64,000 nucleotides of DNA from Deinococcus sp. YIM 77859 (GCF_000745175.1 NZ_JQNI01000002.1:542001-606000), one strand, 5' to 3'; positions 17,380 through 26,998 are shown, counted from the first letter of the stretch. Translations and numbers: made by a program. Notes: a model not told the origin generated them from the letters alone.

Positions 17380-17462
17380 ATCAGTAATACTATATTCTGT
17401 TTTTAGCGAATAAGGAGAAGGCGCGGGCCGGGGCCTGTTCGGCGCGCGCTAGCCTGCGCCCC

Positions 17463-18617
17463 ATGAGATGCCTCCTCTCGCCCTCCGCTCTGTTGCCGGA
17501 GATGCAGGCCGTGACCGACCGGGCCGCCCAGGCCATCCGTGCCCACGCCGCTGCCTGCGAGGCTGCCCAGGACGTGACGCAGGCGGCCGCGGCGGCCCTG
17601 CGTGACAGCGGGTACACCCGCCTGACCCTGCCGCGTGAGGCTGGAGGGCTGGGCGCGACGCTGGAGCAGTACGCCGCAGCGCAGCTCCGGCTGGGCGAGG
17701 CCAATGCCGCCCTAGGGCTGATCCTGGCGATGCATACGCACGTCGTCGGCGCGGCCTTTCAGGGACAGACCCTCCCCGAACCGCTGCTCGCCGTCCTCGC
17801 ACAGGCCAGCCGGGAGGGCCGCCTGGTGAACTCGCTCGCCAGTGAGCCCGAGCTGGGGAGCCCCTCCCGCGGCGGGCTCCCGCGCACGGCTGCCCTGCCG
17901 GAGGGGGGCGGCTGGCGGGTTACCGGGCGCAAGACCTGGGCAACGGGGGCCCGCGCGCTGGACCTCGCTCTGGTCACGGCCGCGACGCCACAGGGGGAGG
18001 TGCTGCGGCTGCTCATTCCTATGAACGCGCCCGGCGTGCAGATTGAGCCGACCTGGACGGACCCCCTCGCCCTGCGCGGAAGCGGCAGTCACGACGTGAC
18101 CTTTGCGGGCGTCTACGTTCCTGCTGCCCACACCGCGCCGCCCGCTCCCGGACAGCCGGCCAGCAGCGCGTGGTTCTGGACAGCGGTCGCGGCGACCTAC
18201 CTGGGCGTGGGGTTCGCCGCCCTGCATGCCCTAATCGCCTACGCTCAGGAGCGGGTGCCGACCGCCCTGGGTGCCCCCATCGCGACCCTGCCGCGCGTGC
18301 AGGAGAACGTGGGGCGAATCGCCAGCGAGGTGCGGGCTGCTGATGCGTTGCTGCTGGCGGCGGCGCGGGCCTGGGACGCGGCACCGGGAGCGGACAGCGT
18401 GCCCGCGCTTGCTGCCGCCAAGGCCCGGGCGACGAACGCAGCGGTTTGGGCCACTGACCTCGCCGTGCGAACCGCGGGGGGAGCGGCCCTCACGCCTGCG
18501 CTGCCGCTTGGGCGCCTGCTGCGTGACGCCCGCGCGGGCCTGACGCATCCCCCGGCGGACGAGGTGGGGTATGCCCACCTGGGGGCAGCGCTGCTGGGCA
18601 CCGCAGCCGGGCGGTGA
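17463..18617 (+). CDS. Acyl-CoA dehydrogenase-family flavoprotein
   Basis: A 384-residue protein with the acyl-CoA dehydrogenase fold: an N-terminal helical domain with LPREAGGLGATLEQY, a beta domain with GGWRVTGRKTWATGA, and a C-terminal helical bundle. I cannot find the usual catalytic glutamate near the C-terminus. That is typical of the FMN-dependent monooxygenase branch (SfnC/DszC-like) of this fold, so the reaction may be oxygenation and not dehydrogenation. A TAGCCT -10 box (17450-17455) ends seven bases before the ATG. No beta-oxidation genes flank it. Confidence 0.75.
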   Translation: MRCLLSPSALLPEMQAVTDRAAQAIRAHAAACEAAQDVTQAAAAALRDSGYTRLTLPREAGGLGATLEQYAAAQLRLGEANAALGLILAMHTHVVGAAFQGQTLPEPLLAVLAQASREGRLVNSLASEPELGSPSRGGLPRTAALPEGGGWRVTGRKTWATGARALDLALVTAATPQGEVLRLLIPMNAPGVQIEPTWTDPLALRGSGSHDVTFAGVYVPAAHTAPPAPGQPASSAWFWTAVAATYLGVGFAALHALIAYAQERVPTALGAPIATLPRVQENVGRIASEVRAADALLLAAARAWDAAPGADSVPALAAAKARATNAAVWATDLAVRTAGGAALTPALPLGRLLRDARAGLTHPPADEVGYAHLGAALLGTAAGR

Positions 18618-18746
18618 AGCGGTTTTACGTTCTGTTGACGGCCGGTTTTCTAGGGTGAAGACACAAGGGGGCAGGTACCGTTCGGGGGGCGGGTAAGCCT
18701 GCCCTGACGCCGTGTCCACGTTTCCCTGTCCGAAGGAGGCCCCGTG

Positions 18747-21413
18747 ATGTTCATGCCCACTGCTGTCCTTGATGTCGAGCTGTCTCAGCCCCCGCAGCCC
18801 CTGACCGGACTGGGGAGGGCGGCGAAGGCGCGCTGCCTGGTGCGGCTGCACGGCATGCCCCTGGGCTACATCGAGGTGCCTCTTCAGAACGGGACCTGTT
18901 CTGCCCACACGGTTCGCGCCGCAGCGGTAGAGCGACTGGCCGGGCCACTCCTGCGGCAACACCTGCTCAACCTGCTGTCGAGCGCGACACCACAGACCCG
19001 GTGGCGGGTGGAGGACGCCCTGGATGCCCGGCCTACCCCCCGGACACTTCCCTTGCCCGCCATCACGGTGGCCGTCTGTACCCGGGACCGCCCGGAGGAC
19101 CTCCGGCGCTGCCTCGAGGCCCTGATGGGGCTGGAGTACCCGGCCCTCGATCTGCTGGTGGTGGACAACGCGGGCCGCACCGACGCGACTGAACGGGTGG
19201 TGCGTGACTATGCCCCTTTGGTGCGGTACGTGCGGGAAGACCGCCCAGGCCTCGACTGGGCCCGCAACCGCGCCGTGCTCGAGGCCCGCGGTGAGGTGGT
19301 GGCTTTTGCCGACGACGACGTGATCGTCGACCCCGGCTGGGCCCGCGCCCTGGGGGAAGTCTTCGCGGAGAACCCCGGCGTGATGGCGGTGACGGGTCTG
19401 GTGGTCCCCTTTGAGCTGGAAACGGGGGCACAGCAGCTCTTCGAGCAGTACGGCGGCTTCGGTCGCGGCTTCGAGCGGCGCTGGTACGTGCACGACCCGT
19501 CGAGCGGCCAGGGGGCCGGGCTGTACGCCGGAGGAGCCGGGCAATTCGGCACCGGAGCCAACATGGCCTACCGCCGCAGCCTCTTTGACCGCATCGGCTT
19601 CTTTGACCCAGCCCTGGACGTGGGCACCGTCACCAACGGGGGCGGCGACCTGGAGATGTTCTTCCGGGTGATCAAGGAAGGCTACCCGCTGGTGTACGAG
19701 CCGCGTGCCATCGTGCGCCACCGCCATCGCCGCGACTATGGGGCGCTGCGAACCCAGATCGCCAACAACGGTGTGGGGTTCTACTCGTACCTCGTTCGGT
19801 CGGCCCTGGCCTACCCGGACGAACGGGCCGAGCTGCTGCGGCTGGGGGCATGGTGGTTCGGGTATTGGGACGTCCGGCGGCTGCTCGGGTCGTTTGTGCG
19901 TCCACCCGCTGTGCCGCGTGACCTGATCGTGGCCGAGCTGAAGGGGGCAGTCCAGGGCCTTTTTCGCTACCCGCGCGCCCGGCGGCAGGCCGAAGCCCTG
20001 GCGCGGTCCGGGGATCCGCCGGCATCTCCCACCAACGCAAGGAACCGGGGGAACGCCCCCCGCGCCCCGGGCGTCGCCATGCGGCACGTCCACCTCGAAG
20101 AGTTGCCCGAAGACTTGGGCGACGTGACCGAGTTCAGCGACGTGCGGGTGGTGGTCTTCCGCCAGGGGCGCCCCATCGGCACGGTGGAGATCAACAACCG
20201 CCGACAGCCCGTGAGCGGCGGGCGGCTGCGGGAGGCCATCGTGGACGCCCTGGGGCTTAGCCTGCTTCATCCCGGTGAACCGGCTGACCTGGTCTATGCG
20301 CGCTGGGCGGTGGCCCTCCAAGAGCGGTACGTGCCGGAGGCCGCCGAGGAGCCGGAGGCGCTGGCCCCCGATGTACCGGTATCGGTGGTCCTCGCCACCC
20401 TCGACCGGCCGGATGACCTGCGGGAGGCGCTGCGGGGCCTGACCGCACAGAACACGCCACGGCCCTTGGAGGTGATCGTGGTGGACAACAACCCGGCATC
20501 GGGGCGCACGCCGCCCGTCGTGGCCGAATTCCCCGGGGTGCGGCTGATCGAGGAGCGGCGGCAGGGCCTGGCGTACGCGCGCAACGCGGGCTTTCTCGCC
20601 AGCCGGGGAGAGATCGTGGCCACCACCGATGACGACGTGATCGTTCCCCCCGACTGGATCGAGCGGCTCGCCGCGCCCTTTGCGCGGGCAGACGTGCTGG
20701 CCGTGACCGGGAACGTGCTGCCCCTCACCCTCGATACGCCTGCTCAGCGCTTTTTCGAGCAGTACGGGGGACTGGGCCGGGGCTTTCTCCGGCGGGAGGT
20801 GGACGGGGCGTGGTTCCGCGCCTTTCGCCGCCGAGCCGTTCCCACCTGGGAGCTGGGCGCAACCGCCAATTCTGCCTTCCGGGCGAGCATCTTCCGTGAT
20901 CCCGAGATCGGGCTGATGGACGAGGCGCTGGGCCCCGGGATGCCTTCCGGCGTGGGCGAGGACACCTACCTGTACTACAAGGTCCTGAAAGCCGGAGGCA
21001 CGCTGGTCTACGAACCGGCGGCGTACCTGTGGCACAAGCACCGCCGGGACATGGCGGCCCTGCGGCGGCAGATGTACGCCTACAGCAAGGGGCACGTGGC
21101 GTACCACCTGACGACCTGGCTGCGTGACGGTGATGCCCGGGGCCTCCTTCACCTCCTTGTCCACGTGCCGTGGTGGCGGGTGCGGCAGGTCGCGGGGAGC
21201 CTGCGGCGGGCGGCGCGTGGGCAGGAGCACTTCCCCTTCTCGCTGCTGGCCCTGGAGATCCGGGGCAACCTGGCCGGACCCTGGGCCCTGTGGCGCTCGT
21301 CTGCTCGGGTGCAGCGCGAGGGCCGCAGCCGTCCGCCCGTGGAGCGCGAGGTGCCGCTGCCTGCCGGGCTCCCGCTGCCCCTGCGCTCTGCCGGAGCAGA
21401 AAGCCTTCCATGA
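18747..21413 (+). CDS. Two-module family 2 glycosyltransferase
   Basis: About 888 residues made of two similar halves. Each half is a short N-terminal module (LVRLHGMPLGYIEV and VVVFRQGRPIGTVEI) followed by a GT2 domain with its own DDD metal-binding motif (FADDDVIVDPGW and TTDDDVIVPPDW), a conserved FEQYGG(F/L)GRGF segment and a C-terminal KH/RHRRD. It should transfer sugars from nucleotide donors in the cytoplasm. GGAGG at 18735-18739 fits the ATG at 18747; GTG 18744 and ATG 18753 are alternatives. Its stop overlaps the ATG of the ABC permease gene, so it is coupled to an exporter and probably builds the exported glycan. Confidence 0.88.
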   Translation: MFMPTAVLDVELSQPPQPLTGLGRAAKARCLVRLHGMPLGYIEVPLQNGTCSAHTVRAAAVERLAGPLLRQHLLNLLSSATPQTRWRVEDALDARPTPRTLPLPAITVAVCTRDRPEDLRRCLEALMGLEYPALDLLVVDNAGRTDATERVVRDYAPLVRYVREDRPGLDWARNRAVLEARGEVVAFADDDVIVDPGWARALGEVFAENPGVMAVTGLVVPFELETGAQQLFEQYGGFGRGFERRWYVHDPSSGQGAGLYAGGAGQFGTGANMAYRRSLFDRIGFFDPALDVGTVTNGGGDLEMFFRVIKEGYPLVYEPRAIVRHRHRRDYGALRTQIANNGVGFYSYLVRSALAYPDERAELLRLGAWWFGYWDVRRLLGSFVRPPAVPRDLIVAELKGAVQGLFRYPRARRQAEALARSGDPPASPTNARNRGNAPRAPGVAMRHVHLEELPEDLGDVTEFSDVRVVVFRQGRPIGTVEINNRRQPVSGGRLREAIVDALGLSLLHPGEPADLVYARWAVALQERYVPEAAEEPEALAPDVPVSVVLATLDRPDDLREALRGLTAQNTPRPLEVIVVDNNPASGRTPPVVAEFPGVRLIEERRQGLAYARNAGFLASRGEIVATTDDDVIVPPDWIERLAAPFARADVLAVTGNVLPLTLDTPAQRFFEQYGGLGRGFLRREVDGAWFRAFRRRAVPTWELGATANSAFRASIFRDPEIGLMDEALGPGMPSGVGEDTYLYYKVLKAGGTLVYEPAAYLWHKHRRDMAALRRQMYAYSKGHVAYHLTTWLRDGDARGLLHLLVHVPWWRVRQVAGSLRRAARGQEHFPFSLLALEIRGNLAGPWALWRSSARVQREGRSRPPVEREVPLPAGLPLPLRSAGAESLP

Positions 21414-22195
21414 CGCTTGCTGCGGGGCGCTGGCAGCGGGTGACCTACCTGCGCGACCTGCTGCGTGAACTGGTCGGGCGCGAGCTGAAGCTGCGCTACA
21501 AGCGGTCAGCGTTGGGAGCGGCCTGGTCCCTCATCGTGCCGCTCGCGCAACTGTTGGTGTTCGTTTTTCTGTCGCGCTCGGTGCTGCGGCTCGAGATTCC
21601 CCACTATCCGGTTTTTGTGTTCACCGGCCTCCTGAGCTGGAACTGGTTTCAGTCGTCGCTGCTGCTCGCGACGGGTTCGGTGACCGACAACCGGATGCTG
21701 ATCCGCCGCCCCGGCTTTCCAGCGGCGATCCTGCCCGCTGTGACGGTGATGACCGGCCTGATTCACTACCTGCTGGCCCTGCCGGTGCTGCTCGTCTTTG
21801 CGGCGGTCAGCGGCGTTCCCCTCACACCCGCCCTGCTGGCCTTTCCGCTGATCGTCGCCCTGCAATTCCTGCTGACGCTGGGCCTGACGTACCTGCTGGC
21901 CAGCCTGCACGTGACCTTCCGCGACCTGCAACACCTGCTGGGTATCCTGCTGATGCTGCTCTTTTATCTCACACCGGTGTTCTACTCGCCGCGCAACGTG
22001 CCCGAGCAGTACCACGGCCTTTTCGAGGTCAATCCGGTGGCGACCATCCTGGCGGCCCTGCGCCGCGTCCTGCTCGAAGGTCAGTGGCCGGCGTGGAGCC
22101 AACTGCTGGGGGTGGGGACCCTTGCCCTCGCCGTCCTCGCGCTGGGGTATGCCGTCTTTACCCGCACCAGCCAGCGCTTTGCGGAGGAACTGTAG
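21410..22195 (+). CDS. Wzm/TagG-type polysaccharide ABC exporter permease
   Basis: A 261-residue ABC-2 permease with six predicted membrane helices and the N-terminal amphipathic pattern RELKLRYKRSALGAAWSLI that marks O-antigen/teichoic-acid exporters. It starts at an ATG that overlaps the glycosyltransferase stop, and its own stop directly abuts the ATG of the ATPase gene. With that ATPase it should carry a lipid-linked glycan across the cytoplasmic membrane. Confidence 0.9.
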   Translation: MTLAAGRWQRVTYLRDLLRELVGRELKLRYKRSALGAAWSLIVPLAQLLVFVFLSRSVLRLEIPHYPVFVFTGLLSWNWFQSSLLLATGSVTDNRMLIRRPGFPAAILPAVTVMTGLIHYLLALPVLLVFAAVSGVPLTPALLAFPLIVALQFLLTLGLTYLLASLHVTFRDLQHLLGILLMLLFYLTPVFYSPRNVPEQYHGLFEVNPVATILAALRRVLLEGQWPAWSQLLGVGTLALAVLALGYAVFTRTSQRFAEEL

Positions 22196-23428
22196 ATGGA
22201 GGGCCGAATTGAGGTCCAGCGGGTCAGCAAGCGCTTTCGGCGCTACCGTCGGGACCGGCCACACACCCTCAAGGAATGGGTGCTGAGCGGCTTGCGTCCG
22301 CTGGGGCCAGACGAGGTGTTCTGGGGCCTGCACGACGTGAGTTTCGAGGTCGAGCCGGGGCAGATGGTGGGGCTCATTGGGCACAACGGGGCGGGCAAGT
22401 CCACCCTGCTGCGTCTGATCGGTGGAGTGGGGCGGCCAGACCGTGGCCACATCCGCACCGGGGGACGAATCGGGGCACTCCTCGACCTGGGCGCGGGCTT
22501 TCATCCCGACCTGACCGGCCGCGAGAACGTCTATATCGTGGGGGTGATCGCGGGCCTCACCCGGCGGGAGGTCACGCGGCGCTTTGACGCCATCGTGGCC
22601 TTTGCCGAGCTGGAAGCCTTTATCGACCAGCCGCTACGGACCTACAGCTCGGGAATGGAGATGCGTCTGGCCTTTGCGGTTGCGGCGCACACCGATCCCC
22701 GCATCCTTCTGATCGATGAGGTGCTGGCCGTCGGTGACCTCGCCTTTCAGCGCAAGTGCACGGAGCGCATCCGGCAGTTTCGTGAGGACGGGTGCACCAT
22801 CGTTATGGTGACGCATGACATGACGCAGGTGCGGGACCTGTGTGACCGGGTGCTGTGGCTGCGGGGTGGCCGCCTGATGGCGCAGGGCACCCCCGACGTG
22901 GTGGTCGCGCAGTACGTCTCGGAGATGAGCGCCGAGACGCGGCGGCGCACGCCCGGTGCGCGCGAGGAGACGGGGGAAGCGCGGCGCCTGGGCTCGCGCG
23001 AGGTGGAGATCACGGCGGTCCGGCTCACCGACGCCAGCGGGTTGGCCGTGAACGAGATCAGCAGCGGCGATCCCCTGCGCGTCGAACTGGACTATGTCGC
23101 CCACATCCCGCTGGCCGGCGCGATTTTCGGTGTCAGCCTCAGCCGGGAAGACGGCCTGATCTGCTACGACGTGGACACGGCCTCATCCGGGATAGCGGTG
23201 CCGCTCGCCGGGGGAGCCGGACAGATCACGCTGGAGCTGGGGCGAGTCGACCTGATCGGCGGCCGGTACCACGTGAATGTTGGCGTCTACGAATGCGAGT
23301 GGCGTTACGCCTACGACTATCACTGGCAGACCTACCCGCTGAGCGTACGCCCGCAGCCCGGTGACAAGGGCATTGTTCGCGCGCCCCTCGCCTGGAGGAG
23401 CGTGGCGCTGCAGGAGCGGGCACGCTGA
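22196..23428 (+). CDS. Wzt-type polysaccharide ABC exporter ATPase with C-terminal glycan-binding domain
   Basis: A 410-residue protein. Residues about 1-245 form the ABC domain with Walker A GHNGAGKST, signature YSSGMEMRL and Walker B ILLIDEVLAVGD. The remaining 165 residues match the layout of the Wzt C-terminal beta-sandwich that recognises the modified end of the glycan before export. Presence of this domain suggests an exporter with terminal-cap recognition. It follows the permease with no gap and is followed by a phospholipase D-like gene with its own promoter. Confidence 0.9.
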   Translation: MEGRIEVQRVSKRFRRYRRDRPHTLKEWVLSGLRPLGPDEVFWGLHDVSFEVEPGQMVGLIGHNGAGKSTLLRLIGGVGRPDRGHIRTGGRIGALLDLGAGFHPDLTGRENVYIVGVIAGLTRREVTRRFDAIVAFAELEAFIDQPLRTYSSGMEMRLAFAVAAHTDPRILLIDEVLAVGDLAFQRKCTERIRQFREDGCTIVMVTHDMTQVRDLCDRVLWLRGGRLMAQGTPDVVVAQYVSEMSAETRRRTPGAREETGEARRLGSREVEITAVRLTDASGLAVNEISSGDPLRVELDYVAHIPLAGAIFGVSLSREDGLICYDVDTASSGIAVPLAGGAGQITLELGRVDLIGGRYHVNVGVYECEWRYAYDYHWQTYPLSVRPQPGDKGIVRAPLAWRSVALQERAR

Positions 23429-23462
23429 AGCCGCAGCGCCGGGTGCCCTTATCCTGACCCGG

Positions 23463-25691
23463 ATGCGGCTGCTTCCCCACCACGATCTTCGGGCGCAGGG
23501 GGAACGTCTGGCCCTGGCGGCGCTCGCGGGCCTGCTGCTGGGGGCGCTGCTCGCGCGGGGGGCCGTGAGCGCCGTGCTGGCCCTGGTGCCGCCCGGGCAA
23601 CCGCTGCTGCGGGCCCTGGCGGGCGCGCTCGGTGCCCTTCTCAGCGTCACGCTGGGCTTTGCGTTGGCTGGCGCTCTGTCCGCGCGGGCGCTGCCGCTGA
23701 CGCGTCTGGGGCTCACACGCGGGCAGGCGCGCTGGCGGGCAGGTGTGGCCGCGGGCGCGACGGCTGGCCTGCTGATCGTGCCCCTGGGGGCCGTGATGGG
23801 CCTGGCGGGCATCTATCAGGGGGGACTGCTGGGGAACGCGCTGGGCGGAGCACAACTGGCCCTGCTGATCACGCTTGCCTGCGCGCTGTATGGCCTGATC
23901 TCCGGCGGCGTGCTGGGTCTGCTGACCCTGCGGGCCGGGCTCGCCTGGCAGCCCGCCCTGGGCGGCCTGCTGGGCTTCGGGGGGGCGGGCCTGACGGGAG
24001 GCGTCCTGATCGGCTGGCTGGGCGTGCCGAACCTGCTCGCGGGCGGTGGCTGGGCGCTCCTGGCCCTGCTCGCGGCCTTTCTGGTCACCCTCCAGGTGGT
24101 GGGCGACCTCAGCGTAGCGGGCCGAATTCACGTGGCTGCGACCCACCCGGAGCGCGACGTGGCCGATGACCGGCAGGTCAAGCTGACGCTGGCCGCGCTC
24201 GGCCTCGCCCTGCTGGGTGTCTGGGGGGTGGCGGAGCGGGCCGTGCACTTCGTGCAGTCGCGTCCCGCTGCGGCCACACCCCTGGCCGTGCCCGACGCTT
24301 CCGGCCTGAATTGCCCGCCGCCCACGGACCCGCTCGAGCTCACGCTGTGGCAGGTCACCACCCGGGAGGGGCGGCCCGACCTCTCGTGCGGCAACGCCTT
24401 TCTGGGCTTTCTGCACACGCCGAACCCTGGGCCGGCCTTTGGGAACGAACAGCCCACACCGCACGGCGGCTTCGACGGGTTGAGCCGGCAGATCGCCCGG
24501 GCGAGGCGCGAGGTGCTGTACGCCGTGATGGAGTGGACGGACGACCCGGGCCGTGGGCCGGGCGCGGTGCTGGCGGGGGGCGTGGCCCGGCTCTACCGCC
24601 AGGTTCAGGCAAAGCCAGCGGCCTACCCGGACGGCGTGACCGTTCGCCTCGCACTGGGCAACTTTCCGCTGGTCGCTAACCTCGACTGGGGCTCGCAGGT
24701 GTACGCGGCGGCGCGCGACCTGCTGGCCGCCGGTGTGCCCCTGACCGACGAGGCGCGTGGCTGGCGGGTGGAGATCGCGAACTACGCGGGCACCTTTCCG
24801 CACAGCCACGCCAAGCTGCTTGTGACGGACGGCACGGACCTCACGGTGATGGGCTTCAACGCGGGGACGCTGCATTTGCCCTCGGCGACGACGGGGGGAC
24901 ACGGCGGCGACCTGCGTGACCTGGGCCTGTGGGTGCGGGGGCCGGTCGCCCGTGACGGCCTGACCGTCTTCGATGACCTGTGGAGCCGCAGCACGGTCCT
25001 TGCCTGTGCCCCCGGTGTGACGGCCCGCACCGTCCGCCGGGCCTGTCGCCTCGGCGCCGCCGGTGTTCCCGACCATCCCCAGGGCACCGACCGCCTACCG
25101 CTCCAACGTGCTGGTGACGTGCGCGTGTTCAGCCTGTATCGCCGCGCGGGTTTTCCGGCCGCCGACGAAGCCCTGGTGAACCTGCTGGACGCCGCGCGGG
25201 AAAACATCGACTTGATGCACGTCAGTTTCAGCATGAACGTGCGCTGCAACCTCGCCCTGCTCAATCCGCGCCTGTGCACCTTTGACGACGCCCTGCCCTG
25301 GATGCGGGCGCTTGTGCGGGCGGCGGAGCGGGGCGTTCTGGTCCGGGCCATCCTGTATGAACACGGCCTGCTCGGCCTAGAAAACCGCATCGCGCTCGCT
25401 GTGCTGCGCCGTGAGCTCGCCGCGCGCGGCCTCGCGGACCGCTTCGAGGCCCGCTGGTACCCCGGCGGCCTCCACGCCAAGACCATGCTCGTCGACGGGC
25501 GAATGCTCACCGTGGGAAGCCAGAACCTGCACTATTCGTCGTGGACTCCGCGCGGCCTGAACGAGTACACCCTCGCCACCAGCGCTCCCGCCGCCGCCGC
25601 CGAGTACGCGCGTGGGTTCGCGTTCCTCTGGGGGCAGTCGCGGCCCGCCGAGCTGCCGGGGTGGCTGGCGGACGTGGGCCGCCGCGAGTGA
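23463..25691 (+). CDS. Membrane-anchored phospholipase D/cardiolipin synthase-like protein
   Basis: A 742-residue protein. The first 270 residues are strongly hydrophobic with seven or more membrane helices and are not part of ordinary cardiolipin synthases. The rest holds two PLD domains with HKD motifs HAKLLVTD (about residue 450) and HAKTMLVDG (about 670). It may be a phosphatidyl- or polymer-phosphotransferase in the envelope; the substrate is unknown. The ATG at 23463 comes seven bases after TATCCT (23450-23455). Its position between glycan export genes and an LCP gene suggests a role in surface polymer assembly, as inference. Confidence 0.85.
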   Translation: MRLLPHHDLRAQGERLALAALAGLLLGALLARGAVSAVLALVPPGQPLLRALAGALGALLSVTLGFALAGALSARALPLTRLGLTRGQARWRAGVAAGATAGLLIVPLGAVMGLAGIYQGGLLGNALGGAQLALLITLACALYGLISGGVLGLLTLRAGLAWQPALGGLLGFGGAGLTGGVLIGWLGVPNLLAGGGWALLALLAAFLVTLQVVGDLSVAGRIHVAATHPERDVADDRQVKLTLAALGLALLGVWGVAERAVHFVQSRPAAATPLAVPDASGLNCPPPTDPLELTLWQVTTREGRPDLSCGNAFLGFLHTPNPGPAFGNEQPTPHGGFDGLSRQIARARREVLYAVMEWTDDPGRGPGAVLAGGVARLYRQVQAKPAAYPDGVTVRLALGNFPLVANLDWGSQVYAAARDLLAAGVPLTDEARGWRVEIANYAGTFPHSHAKLLVTDGTDLTVMGFNAGTLHLPSATTGGHGGDLRDLGLWVRGPVARDGLTVFDDLWSRSTVLACAPGVTARTVRRACRLGAAGVPDHPQGTDRLPLQRAGDVRVFSLYRRAGFPAADEALVNLLDAARENIDLMHVSFSMNVRCNLALLNPRLCTFDDALPWMRALVRAAERGVLVRAILYEHGLLGLENRIALAVLRRELAARGLADRFEARWYPGGLHAKTMLVDGRMLTVGSQNLHYSSWTPRGLNEYTLATSAPAAAAEYARGFAFLWGQSRPAELPGWLADVGRRE

Positions 25692-25708
25692 CGTTGGGCG
25701 GCGCAGGA

Positions 25709-25743
25709 TTGTGCCTCATCTGTGAGGCCGCTACACTCCCCCC
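25709..25743 (+). promoter_or_regulatory. Promoter of the LCP gene (leaderless type)
   Basis: TTGTGC (25709-25714) and TACACT (25732-25737) are 17 bases apart, and the GTG start follows the -10 box by six bases. There is no Shine-Dalgarno sequence. This is one of the clearest sites in the window because both hexamers are recognisable. Confidence 0.6.
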
Positions 25744-26895
25744 GTGCGCCGCGCCGTTCTCCTCGTCCTGATCCTGCTTGCCGGGCTGGTGGCGCTCGCT
25801 GCCCCCGCGTTTCCCGCTCTGACCCGTTACGGCACGCTGCCCCGCAAGGCGGACGGCCCGCTCAACATCCTGCTGGCCGGGGTCGACGTTAATTACGACG
25901 CCTCGGCGGCGGTGTGGCCCTACCCGGCGCTGCCCGAGGACTACAGCCAGCGCACCGACACCATCGTGCTGGCACAGGTGCGGCCCGACGGCACCGCCAA
26001 CCTGCTGAGTATCCCGCGCGACACCTGGGTCAACATCCCCGGCTGGGGCTGGAGCAAGATCAACGCGGCCAATCCGCACGGCGGGCCGGAACTGCTCGTG
26101 GAGGCAGTGGAAGACCTCACCGGTCTGCCGGTGGATGCCTACGCCCTCCTCTCGCTGAACGCCGTTCGCGCCCTGACCGACGCGGCGGGCGGCGTGACCC
26201 TGGACGTTCCGGCCAGGATGAAGTACGACGACAACGCCGGGCACCTTCACATCGACCTCTACCCGGGACGGCAGCGGCTGAACGGCCAGCAGGCGGAAGG
26301 CTTTCTGCGCTTTCGCCACGACGGTCTAGGGGACATCGGGCGCGTCGAGCGGCAACAGGCGTACCTCACGGCGCTCCTGCAACAGGTCAAACACCCCCTC
26401 AACGTCTGGCGGCTTCCGCAGATGGCCGCCGCCATCGACCACAACACCAAGACGAACCTCACCCGGCAGGAGGTCGGCGCGCTGCTGGGCGCGCTGCTGA
26501 GCGGTCTGAAGGTGAACACCTACACGGTGCCGGGCTCCTTTGGCGGGGGCGGCACCTGGCTTCCCGACCGCGCGGCCCTCGCCGGGCTCATCCAACAGCA
26601 CTTCCTTGACCCCCAAGACCCCCGCACGCTTCGGGTCGCGGTGGTGAACGTGGGCGCGCCGGACGGCAGCGCTCGCCGCCTTCAAGAGAAGCTCGAGGGC
26701 CTGGGGTACCAACACGTGGTGATTTCCAATGGACCGCGCGCCGCCACGACCACCACCGTGAGCGGCCAGGCCGCGGCGGCGGTGCTGCGCGACGTGGGGC
26801 ACGGGCAGCTCAGCCAGGAGGCGAGCCTGCCGGGAGCAGACGTGACGGTGCGCCTAGGCCCCGATACTCCGGCGGCCGGAAGCGGGACGAACTAG
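25744..26895 (+). CDS. LytR-CpsA-Psr (LCP) family glycopolymer ligase
   Basis: A 383-residue protein with one N-terminal membrane anchor, the LCP catalytic domain (about residues 35-245) and a C-terminal LytR_C-type domain (about 295-355). LCP signatures include QRTDTIVLAQV, LSIPRDTWVNIPG, WSKINAA and FLRFRHDGLGDIGRVERQQ, whose arginines and aspartates bind the polyprenyl pyrophosphate. LCP enzymes attach glycopolymers from lipid carriers to peptidoglycan or other acceptors outside the membrane. This fits the glycosyltransferase and Wzm/Wzt genes upstream. GTG start. Confidence 0.92.
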   Translation: MRRAVLLVLILLAGLVALAAPAFPALTRYGTLPRKADGPLNILLAGVDVNYDASAAVWPYPALPEDYSQRTDTIVLAQVRPDGTANLLSIPRDTWVNIPGWGWSKINAANPHGGPELLVEAVEDLTGLPVDAYALLSLNAVRALTDAAGGVTLDVPARMKYDDNAGHLHIDLYPGRQRLNGQQAEGFLRFRHDGLGDIGRVERQQAYLTALLQQVKHPLNVWRLPQMAAAIDHNTKTNLTRQEVGALLGALLSGLKVNTYTVPGSFGGGGTWLPDRAALAGLIQQHFLDPQDPRTLRVAVVNVGAPDGSARRLQEKLEGLGYQHVVISNGPRAATTTTVSGQAAAAVLRDVGHGQLSQEASLPGADVTVRLGPDTPAAGSGTN

Positions 26896-26943
26896 GGGGC
26901 CGCCCTTTGTGACTCCGGGCTGCGCCCGCGCGCCCGTTTGAGC

Positions 26944-26998
26944 TATACTCTGTACAGTCATTCCTCGAAGTGAGGTGGGTGCCTTGCCCACCTTTTTT
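26944..26998 (+). promoter_or_regulatory. rimP operon promoter and attenuator-like leader
   Basis: A TATACT -10 box (26944-26949) is followed about 25 bases later by a perfect GGTGGG/CCCACC stem (26974-26979, 26987-26992) and a run of six T (26993-26998). The stem and T-run form an intrinsic terminator inside the leader, some 45 bases before rimP. Comparable stem-and-T-run elements occur ahead of rimP-nusA operons in other bacteria, so regulated readthrough, possibly by NusA itself, is plausible. Confidence 0.7.

Noticed and set aside
18231..21230. A 999-codon open frame on the minus strand
   Set aside because: It lies entirely antisense to the two-module glycosyltransferase, is rich in histidine, proline and arginine and has no domain; such frames are common in high-GC DNA.
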